DNA of 64,000 nucleotides from contig NZ_JAJNOD010000003.1 of the NCBI RefSeq assembly GCF_021044885.1, positions 216,176-280,175 on the forward strand, read 5' to 3'. Every line of letters begins with the position of its first letter. Position 1 is the stretch's first letter. Made by a program: the position numbers and the translations under genes. This DNA comes from Microbacterium nymphoidis. Its GTDB lineage: Bacteria; Actinomycetota; Actinomycetes; Actinomycetales; Microbacteriaceae. This document shows positions 58,484-64,000 of the stretch, piece after piece. Under the pieces are notes generated by a model that was not told the origin of the DNA, searched no databases, and was given only the letters and a program-made list of their open reading frames with translations.

Positions 58484-58930
58484 ATGGCACTCACCTTTGA
58501 CACCCTCAGTCAGCTGGATCGGCTCGCCGCAAGCGTGCTCGAATCTCCCCGCGGGCCGCGGCGCATGCCCGTGGACCTGTACCGCGACGGCGACCGCTAC
58601 ATCCTCCACGCCGACCTGCCGGGCGTCGACCCCGGATCGATCGACGTGGACGTCGACGGCGGGCAGCTCTCCATCCGCGCTCAGCGCACGATGGGATCGC
58701 CGGAGGGCGTCCGCTGGTTCTCGCGTGAGCGGGACGCGGGATCGTTCCTGCGCCAGTTCGCCCTCGGCGACGGTGTGGATCTCGACGGCATCAGCGCCTC
58801 TTACGACAACGGCGTGCTGTCGGTCATCATCCCGGTCAGCGAACGCGCGCGTGCGCGCCGGATCACCGTGCAGAGTCCACGCCAGCGTCCCGAGATCGGT
58901 GTCGCCGTCGGCGCCAGCGAGGAGGGATGA
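58484..58930 (+). CDS. Hsp20/alpha-crystallin small heat-shock protein
   Basis: 148 residues. An alpha-crystallin domain (PVDLYRDGDRYILHADLPGVD, ISASYDNGVLSVIIPV) with the C-terminal extension is clear. Small heat-shock proteins hold unfolded proteins for refolding. AAGGAG lies eight bases before the ATG. Its stop overlaps the next gene by four bases. The strong promoter and divergent HspR-like gene suggest heat or stress induction. Confidence 0.95.
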   Translation: MALTFDTLSQLDRLAASVLESPRGPRRMPVDLYRDGDRYILHADLPGVDPGSIDVDVDGGQLSIRAQRTMGSPEGVRWFSRERDAGSFLRQFALGDGVDLDGISASYDNGVLSVIIPVSERARARRITVQSPRQRPEIGVAVGASEEG

Positions 58931-59148
58931 TCATGATCCCGTTCACGCTTGACCGGTTCCTTCGCGACATGGAGTACCCGGCCACGAGGGACGATCTGCT
59001 TCGGGAGGCCGCCCGCGAGATGCTCGCTGAGCGAGATCGCGATCTGATCCGGAGCCTGCCGGATCGTACGTACAGTGCGGGCTGGCACGTGCGACGCGCC
59101 CTCGCACGGCGCACGATCGGTGTTCCTCGCGAACCGGTGCTGGTCTGA
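58927..59148 (+). CDS. Small DUF2795-like protein
   Basis: 73 residues: DRFLRDMEYPATRDDLLREAA and SLPDRTYSAGWHVRRAL resemble the DUF2795 pattern (small helical proteins with a conserved LPD-x-x-Y). The function is unknown. The ATG overlaps the hsp20 stop by four bases, so it is coupled to the heat-shock gene and may be part of the same response. An ATG at 58933 is an alternative start. Confidence 0.75.
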   Translation: MIMIPFTLDRFLRDMEYPATRDDLLREAAREMLAERDRDLIRSLPDRTYSAGWHVRRALARRTIGVPREPVLV

Positions 59149-59156
59149 GGCGAGAC

Positions 59157-59191
59157 GAGGCGGGGCCCGGGGGACTCCCGGGCCCCGCCTC
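59157..59191 (+). terminator. Hairpin terminator of the hsp20 operon
   Basis: Perfect 15-base arms at 59157-59171 and 59177-59191 with a 5-base loop, nine bases after the stop. It also lies just beyond the convergent DUF2231 gene and can serve both. Confidence 0.87.
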
Positions 59192-59205
59192 ACGCTGTCG
59201 GCAGA

Positions 59206-59724
59206 TCAGCGGAATCCTTCCCGCTGCGTCGACTCGTCGGCCACCCGCACACCGAACCGGTAGGCGAGCATCCCGCCGAGCCATCCGGAGATCCCCACGG
59301 TTGCGAGCGCTACCAAGCTCACGAGGAAGGGCACGGCATGCGGGAGGTCAGTGGCCAGCCGGAGCACCAGGCTGATGACGAAGAGCACGACCACGACGAG
59401 ATTCAGGGACATGTGGGTGATGGCGGTGCGGCGAGCTGCGGTTCCCCGGGCCAGCTGGGACAGATCCAGAAGTCCGACCACGGCCGCGAGTGCGGCCCCA
59501 GCGAGTCCGATGATGATCAGCGTGGCAGCCCCGCTCGCGAACGCCGCAGGTTCGCGGGCGAAGAAGGCGATCACATCGAAGATGATGCTCGCGAACCATG
59601 CGCCGATGGGCACGGCCACGAACGCAGCGTGGAGCGGGTGACCGTACGGCCCGGCAAGTGCCGTACGGGGAGTCTTGGAGCGCCGATGGGCGTCCGGAGA
59701 AACGGGGTTAGCGGTCATGGCCAC
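59206..59724 (-). CDS. DUF2231-family membrane protein
   Basis: 172 residues with four membrane helices; GPYGHPLHAAFVAVPIGAW at the start is the DUF2231 signature (conserved histidine in HPLH). Family members are found with cytochromes and are thought to bind heme, but their function is not settled. The GTG at 59722-59724 is chosen for GGAGGT five bases upstream; an ATG two codons later is possible. Confidence 0.87.
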   Translation of the reverse strand: MAMTANPVSPDAHRRSKTPRTALAGPYGHPLHAAFVAVPIGAWFASIIFDVIAFFAREPAAFASGAATLIIIGLAGAALAAVVGLLDLSQLARGTAARRTAITHMSLNLVVVVLFVISLVLRLATDLPHAVPFLVSLVALATVGISGWLGGMLAYRFGVRVADESTQREGFR

Positions 59725-59758
59725 AGTGGACCTCCGTATCGGGGCTCAACGCAGGGCC

Positions 59759-59787
59759 TTGACCGCTCCGGGTGCACGCGCTAGAGG
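59759..59787 (+). promoter_or_regulatory. Possible promoter upstream of the P450 gene
   Basis: TTGACC at 59759-59764 and TAGAGG at 59782-59787 with 17-base spacing. It would give a long leader of about 190 bases before the P450 ATG. The leader contains a tight hairpin TGCGGGG-AA-CCCCGCA at 59931-59946, which could be an operator. A closer TAGACC lies six bases before the ATG and may be the true -10. Confidence 0.4.
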
Positions 59788-59979
59788 CACCTTCGCCGCG
59801 TTCGCTCCGGGGCGGCGTGCGCACGATCGGCCGATCTCCCGCGTGTTCCCCGGCCGGGCTCGGCAGCCGTCCGACGGCAGGATGTGCACGACAGCGATCA
59901 GCGAGGAGCGCCCTTAGCACGGGGGCGCCCTGCGGGGAACCCCGCATCGCGTCGCCCGGGACCCCGGTAGACCGGACGC

Positions 59980-61311
59980 ATGGATCAGACGAGCCGATCA
60001 GAACACACGAGGAACCCCCGGCCCCACATCGACGACGCCTGGGGGCTGCTCGTACACGGCTATCGACTGAGCGAACGGGTCTGGTCGCGGGTGGCCGACG
60101 GTGCGCGCGCCGCACCGATGCGGCTGCTGGGCAAGGACGCCGTTCTGGTGCGGGGCGCCGAGGGCGTGGAGCTCTTCTACGATGCCCAACGGATCGCCCG
60201 TCATGGTGCGATGCCCGCGCCGGTGCAGGAGATCCTCTTCGGTCACGGCTCCGTGCACAGTTTGGATGGCACCGAGCACCGGCATCGCAAGGCCGCGTTC
60301 GTGGATGTCGCGTATGACGAGCAGCAGGTTCACCGGTTCGCGCCGCTCGTCGAGGAGGAGTGGCGCACCGAACTGACCGCGTGGCAGGAGGGCGGTGAAC
60401 GATCCGCATACGACGCCGCCGTCGGAGCCTTCGGCCGTGCCGTGATGCGGTGGGCGGGGGTGCCGGGGACGCCGGAGGCGCGCACCCGGTGGGCCCGCCG
60501 GCTGGCGCAGATCGTCGACGGCTTCGGCACGCCGTATGCACCCGGATTCGTGCTGGCGGCAGCGAACCGGTGGTGGTCCGATCGTCACGCCGCGAAGCTG
60601 ATCGCGGCGGTTCGCTCCGGCCGCCTGGAGCCACGCGACGACAGCGCGCTGAAGGTCTGGGCGTGGCATCGTGACGCGAACGGCGCACTACTACCGGAAC
60701 GGCTGGCGGGAGTCGAGCTGCAGAACACCCTTCGCCCGATGGTGGCGGTGGCGCGCTTCGTCGCCTTCGCCGCGCGTGATCTGCACGATCACCCCTCCTG
60801 GCGTGCGCGCATCGCCCGGGAGACCCGGGAGCGCGGCACCTTGCTGGGTGGGCCGTTGGCGACAGCGTTCGCGCAGGAGGTGCGCCGGACGGCGCCGTTT
60901 GTTCCCATGCTCCCCGGGTGGGCTCTGCAGGACACAGTGCTCGACGGGCAGAACGTGGCCGCCGGGGGCCGAGTCGTGCTCGACATCCGGGGCACCGACT
61001 CCGATGGAGCATCCTGGGCTGATCCCGGCGTGTTCCGTCCGGAACGATTCGTCGGGGTGGCTGACTACGAGGCGATCGCGGCCTTCATCCCGCACGGTGG
61101 CGCGGACGTGGCGACGGGACATCGGTGCCCTGGTGAGAAGCTCGCGATCGCCGGCCTCACGGCGGCGGTGGCAGCCCTCAGCGACCCGGGCGTGAGGATC
61201 TCCGACGACGGCCTCGACGTCAACCTCCGCCGGCTCCCCACCCGCCCCGCGTCCGGCGGCCGCGTGCGGAGGTGTCCGATTCCGCTCCCGCGTGATCGGC
61301 AGCAGGTATGA
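59980..61311 (+). CDS. Cytochrome P450, CYP152-like peroxygenase
   Basis: 443 residues. The heme-binding loop FIPHGGADVATGHRCPGEKLAI carries the cysteine ligand. The I-helix region NTLRPMVAVARFVAF has the Arg-Pro pair that binds the fatty-acid carboxylate in CYP152 enzymes, in place of the usual acid-alcohol pair. It therefore probably uses hydrogen peroxide directly and alpha- or beta-hydroxylates or decarboxylates fatty acids. TAGACC at 59968 ends six bases before the ATG. The stop overlaps the dehydrogenase start by four bases. Confidence 0.88.
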   Translation: MDQTSRSEHTRNPRPHIDDAWGLLVHGYRLSERVWSRVADGARAAPMRLLGKDAVLVRGAEGVELFYDAQRIARHGAMPAPVQEILFGHGSVHSLDGTEHRHRKAAFVDVAYDEQQVHRFAPLVEEEWRTELTAWQEGGERSAYDAAVGAFGRAVMRWAGVPGTPEARTRWARRLAQIVDGFGTPYAPGFVLAAANRWWSDRHAAKLIAAVRSGRLEPRDDSALKVWAWHRDANGALLPERLAGVELQNTLRPMVAVARFVAFAARDLHDHPSWRARIARETRERGTLLGGPLATAFAQEVRRTAPFVPMLPGWALQDTVLDGQNVAAGGRVVLDIRGTDSDGASWADPGVFRPERFVGVADYEAIAAFIPHGGADVATGHRCPGEKLAIAGLTAAVAALSDPGVRISDDGLDVNLRRLPTRPASGGRVRRCPIPLPRDRQQV

Positions 61312-62483
61312 AGGCGCTCACGTGGCAGGGGCGTCGGCACGTCAGCGTCGAGACCGTGCCGGATCCCGTCCTTCAGACCTCCACCGACGCGATCATCCGC
61401 GTCACATCCACCGCGATCTGCGGCTCGGATCTGCACCTGTATGAACTGCTGGGCGCATTTCTCGATCCCGGGGACGTGCTCGGCCACGAGACCATGGGAT
61501 CCGTGGTCGAAGTGGGCGACGAGGTGGCCGACCTTGCCGTCGGCGACCGGGTGGTCGTGCCGTTCACCATCGCGTGCGGTCACTGCTTCTTCTGCCACCG
61601 CGGACTGCAATCCCAGTGTGAGACCACGCAGAACCCGCGCTACGGCACGGGGGCCGCGCTCTATGGATACACCAAGCTCTACGGTCAGGTCCCGGGCGGC
61701 CAGGCGGAGTACCTGCGCGTACGGTTCGCCGATGCGAACTGCATTCGCATCGGGCAGGATCTGCCCGATGCGCGCTACCTCTTCCTCAGCGACATCCTGC
61801 CGACTGCGTGGCAGGGCGTCGCATACGCCGAGGTACCGGCTGGCGGCACACTTCTGGTGATGGGACTCGGGCCGGTGGGGCAACTCACAGCTCGCGTCGG
61901 CCTCCATCGGGGCTACCGCGTGGTCGCTGTCGAGCCGGTACCCGAGCGCCGCGCGATGGCCGAGCGTCGCGGGGTGACCACGCTGGAGCCCGGGCCCGAC
62001 GTCGTGGAGCATGTTCGTGATCTCACCGCGGGACGCGGTGCCGACGGCGTCGTGGACGCCGTCGGCATGGAATCACACGGGTCGGTCGCGGCAGGACTCG
62101 CCCAGCGCGGCTCCGCGATGCTGCCGAAGGCGCTGGCGCGCCCGCTCATGTCGCACGCGGGCGTCGACCGACTGGCCTCCCTCTACGCGTCCATCGATGC
62201 GGTGCGGCGAGGCGGCACGGTCTCCCTCAGCGGGGTGTATGCGGGAGAGGCCGACCTGCTTCCTATGCGAACCATGTTCGACAAACAGGTCACGCTGCGG
62301 ATGGGCCAGTGCAACGTGCGGCGATGGACGGCAGCGCTGATGCCGCTCGTAGAGGACCCAGCTGACCCGCTCGGGGTGACCGACCTGGTGACGCACACCG
62401 CTGCGCTCGCGGAGGGGCCGCGGCTGTACGAGACCTTCCAGAAGAAGGAAGACGGCTGCATAAAGGTCGTCCTCACGCCCTGA
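61308..62483 (+). CDS. Zinc-dependent alcohol dehydrogenase (formaldehyde-dehydrogenase-like)
   Basis: 391 residues of the medium-chain family. Catalytic zinc ligands lie in ICGSDLHLYE and LGHETMG. The structural zinc loop is CGHCFFCHRGLQSQC, and the NAD-binding motif is VMGLGPVGQLTA. The shape fits the glutathione-independent formaldehyde dehydrogenase branch. The four-base overlap with the P450 gene suggests it oxidises the P450 product, for example a hydroxy acid or a short aldehyde; this is inference. Confidence 0.93.
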   Translation: MKALTWQGRRHVSVETVPDPVLQTSTDAIIRVTSTAICGSDLHLYELLGAFLDPGDVLGHETMGSVVEVGDEVADLAVGDRVVVPFTIACGHCFFCHRGLQSQCETTQNPRYGTGAALYGYTKLYGQVPGGQAEYLRVRFADANCIRIGQDLPDARYLFLSDILPTAWQGVAYAEVPAGGTLLVMGLGPVGQLTARVGLHRGYRVVAVEPVPERRAMAERRGVTTLEPGPDVVEHVRDLTAGRGADGVVDAVGMESHGSVAAGLAQRGSAMLPKALARPLMSHAGVDRLASLYASIDAVRRGGTVSLSGVYAGEADLLPMRTMFDKQVTLRMGQCNVRRWTAALMPLVEDPADPLGVTDLVTHTAALAEGPRLYETFQKKEDGCIKVVLTP

Positions 62484-62492
62484 CCCTTCCGC

Positions 62493-62936
62493 TCAGCAGT
62501 CGCAGCTGATCGACCCCAGCGGTGCGGTGAGGGGATCGACGGCGGAGGTGAGCGCGCCGCGATCGTCTTCTGCCGGATACCCCTCCCGCACCCAGTACTC
62601 GTACCCCCCGATCATCTCGCGAACCTGGTAGCCCAGCCGCGCGAACTCCAGCGCGGCGCGGGTCGATCCGTTGCAGCCGGGGCCCCAGCAGTATGTGACG
62701 ACGGGGACATCCCGCGGGATCTCGCTCCGCGCGCGGCCGGCGATCTCGGCGGTGGGCATGTGGTGGGCTCCCGTGATCCGCCCCTGTGCCCAGGCCAGGT
62801 CGCCGCGCGAATCGACGAGCACGAAAGGAATACCGTCCTGCTGATCGGCGCGGACATCCGAGGGGTCGGTCTCGAAGGCGAGCCGACCGGCGAAATGCGC
62901 GACGAGGATGTCGAGGGGAATAGGAGTTGGGGTCAT
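62493..62936 (-). CDS. Rhodanese-like sulfurtransferase
   Basis: 147 residues, one rhodanese domain. FVLVDSRGDLAWAQGRITGAHHMP is the usual substrate-side segment, and YCWGPGCNGSTRA is the active-site loop with its catalytic cysteine. A pair of cysteines ends the protein (SCDC). It could transfer sulfane sulfur or be regulatory; the substrate is unknown. TACCGT ends six bases before the ATG on this strand. Confidence 0.9.
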   Translation of the reverse strand: MTPTPIPLDILVAHFAGRLAFETDPSDVRADQQDGIPFVLVDSRGDLAWAQGRITGAHHMPTAEIAGRARSEIPRDVPVVTYCWGPGCNGSTRAALEFARLGYQVREMIGGYEYWVREGYPAEDDRGALTSAVDPLTAPLGSISCDC

Positions 62937-63028
62937 GCCGCCACGGTATTCGGATGGAACCGTACGATCCAGGCCCGTTTCACGGTAGATCGTCGTGGCC
63001 GGCGGGAATTTCGTGGCAATCTGCTGAT

Positions 63029-63490
63029 ATGGCCGTTGCTTCCCCTTTTGAGCCCGATACCGTCGACACCGCGATCCTCGTCGCCCTCCAGGAGAACGGG
63101 CGTCTCAGCGTGGCCGATCTCTCGCGCCGCATCATGATGAGTCACAGCGCCACCGCTGAGCGCCTGCGCCGGCTGGAGGAGAGCGGCGTCATCATGGGCT
63201 ATGCCGCCACGGTGGACCCGGAGCGGCTCGGCTACTCGATCCTGGCGTTTCTGCGGTTGCGGTATCCGAGCAGCGTCTACGAGCCGCTGCACTCGCTGCT
63301 GGCTGAAATCCCCGAGGTGGTCGAGGCGCATCACGTCACCGGTGACGACTGCTTCATCATGAAGGTGCTCGCCACGAACATGAAGCACCTGGAGCAGATC
63401 AGCGGGCGCATCGGCACCCTGGGCAACGTCACCACGAGTGTGGCCTATTCGTCTCCGCTGCCCACGCGCACGGTGCTTCCGCCGCGCTGA
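63029..63490 (+). CDS. Lrp/AsnC-family regulator
   Basis: 153 residues. The N-terminal helix-turn-helix (LVALQENGRLSVADLSRR, MSHSATAERLRRLEESGVI) and the RAM ligand domain (VEAHHVTGDDCFIMKVLATNMKHLE) are typical. It is divergent from the rhodanese gene and may control it. The ATG at 63029 is chosen because CAATCT ends six bases before it. The ligand is probably an amino acid, not identifiable here. Confidence 0.92.
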   Translation: MAVASPFEPDTVDTAILVALQENGRLSVADLSRRIMMSHSATAERLRRLEESGVIMGYAATVDPERLGYSILAFLRLRYPSSVYEPLHSLLAEIPEVVEAHHVTGDDCFIMKVLATNMKHLEQISGRIGTLGNVTTSVAYSSPLPTRTVLPPR

Positions 63491-63554
63491 GACGTCACCG
63501 ATCCGTCATCCGGGAAGGGGTGACGGCGACCGCTCGATGGCATATCGTGCGGCC

Positions 63555-64000
63555 ATGGCATCGATCCTCCTTCCCGGCCACGTGGTGCGTTTCGTCCCGC
63601 GCGATGACGTCGCGCGGGCCCCGGAAGTGCTGCCCGTCGCGCGCCCGCTCGGACGATCGGCGCGGGTGATCCTCGGCGCACTTCTGGTGCTCGCCGCGGT
63701 GGTCGCGGCCGGACTCATCAGCGCTCTCTGGACGCAGCCCACCCCGGGTGCCTGGTTCTCGGCGCTGTTCACCGTCATGATCTCGGGGTTGGTGCTCGCG
63801 CTGGTGCTGGCGTACATCGGCGCGCTGCGGGACGGGCATGCTCGTGCGGAGGCTGCCCAGCTGTGGTCGCGCGCGCGCAAGCACGTGGCCGAGCACGGCC
63901 GGATCGTGGCGCGCGAGGTGTCCACCCAGGAGGACGGACAGGTGGGGTCCTTCACACTCAGCGTGGCAGTGGGGGGGGGGGGGGGGGGGGGGGGGGCCCC
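63555..64000 (+). CDS. Membrane protein, partial (runs into window end)
   Basis: Open from the ATG at 63555 through at least 63970 with no stop. It encodes a soluble N-terminus followed by two membrane helices (ARVILGALLVLAAVVAAGLISAL, then a second near LFTVMISGLVLALVLAY), then a charged segment. No family is recognised. TATCGT at 63543-63548 ends six bases before the ATG, the leaderless pattern. The final 26 G and 4 C bases are probably not genuine, so the true 3' part is unknown. Confidence 0.65.
   Translation, partial: MASILLPGHVVRFVPRDDVARAPEVLPVARPLGRSARVILGALLVLAAVVAAGLISALWTQPTPGAWFSALFTVMISGLVLALVLAYIGALRDGHARAEAAQLWSRARKHVAEHGRIVAREVSTQEDGQVGSFTLSVAVGGGGGGGGA
63971..64000. other. 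Poly-G artefact at window end
   Basis: 26 consecutive G followed by CCCC, unlike anything else in the window, inside an otherwise good open frame. It looks like a sequencing or assembly artefact at a contig edge. Confidence 0.85.

Overview
The window is high-GC DNA from an actinobacterium, most likely a member of the Microbacteriaceae close to Microbacterium. This rests on codon and base composition, GTG and TTG starts, many apparently leaderless genes, and a housekeeping order typical of the group: comEA-comEC-holA, rpsT, lepA-hemW, hrcA-dnaJ-rsmE-HIT-phoH-ybeY-corC-era, leuA, recO-uppS, dusB-dgt-dnaG-tRNA-Asn. Genus-level assignment is inference. The last 30 bases are a homopolymer artefact, so the right edge is probably a contig end.

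Layout. 1-2.4 kb: a two-component pair on the minus strand. The kinase carries a second, degenerate membrane-plus-kinase half. 2.4-3.15 kb: no gene, several small inverted repeats. 3.15-7.2 kb: DNA uptake (comEA, comEC) and holA. 7.3-12.3 kb: an L-arabinose module (LacI-type regulator, then araD-araB-araA) with a perfect palindromic operator. 12.3-12.7 kb: two hairpin terminators and rpsT. 12.9-16.2 kb: a GH1 beta-glucosidase with a coupled sugar MFS transporter, and an alpha/beta hydrolase. 16.4-24.1 kb: a 2549-residue LPXTG surface protein with 1005-bp tandem repeats. 24.1-37.9 kb: a lipoprotein, lepA, DUF1990, hemW, an ankyrin protein, a type-B carboxylesterase, and the CIRCE-controlled hrcA-dnaJ run through era. 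37.9-40.1 kb: a candidate small RNA, a leucine leader peptide and leuA. 40.1-52.4 kb: a TRIC-like membrane protein, an RNB ribonuclease, recO-uppS, a PIG-L lipoprotein, an EamA transporter, a kinase and peroxidase pair, dusB-dgt-dnaG and an orphan ABC ATPase. 52.5-64 kb: tRNA-Asn and accessory genes. These are a GNAT enzyme, an MFS/FadR divergent pair, an iron-box-controlled siderophore-interacting protein, an Imm70-like orphan immunity protein, an EEP-family protein, an HspR/Hsp20/DUF2795 heat-shock cluster, a CYP152-like P450 coupled to a zinc alcohol dehydrogenase, a rhodanese and an Lrp regulator.

A recurring theme is a -10-like hexamer (TANNNT or close) ending about six bases before the start codon of monocistronic or first genes. 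This is the signature of leaderless transcripts and it decides several starts. Regulatory sites readable from sequence include CIRCE, a DtxR/IdeR iron box, an arabinose operator, a leucine leader peptide and a strong hsp20 promoter. The least explained elements are the two-tier palindrome at 28786-28864, the structured RNA candidate at about 37949-38078, and the fused kinase/pseudokinase.
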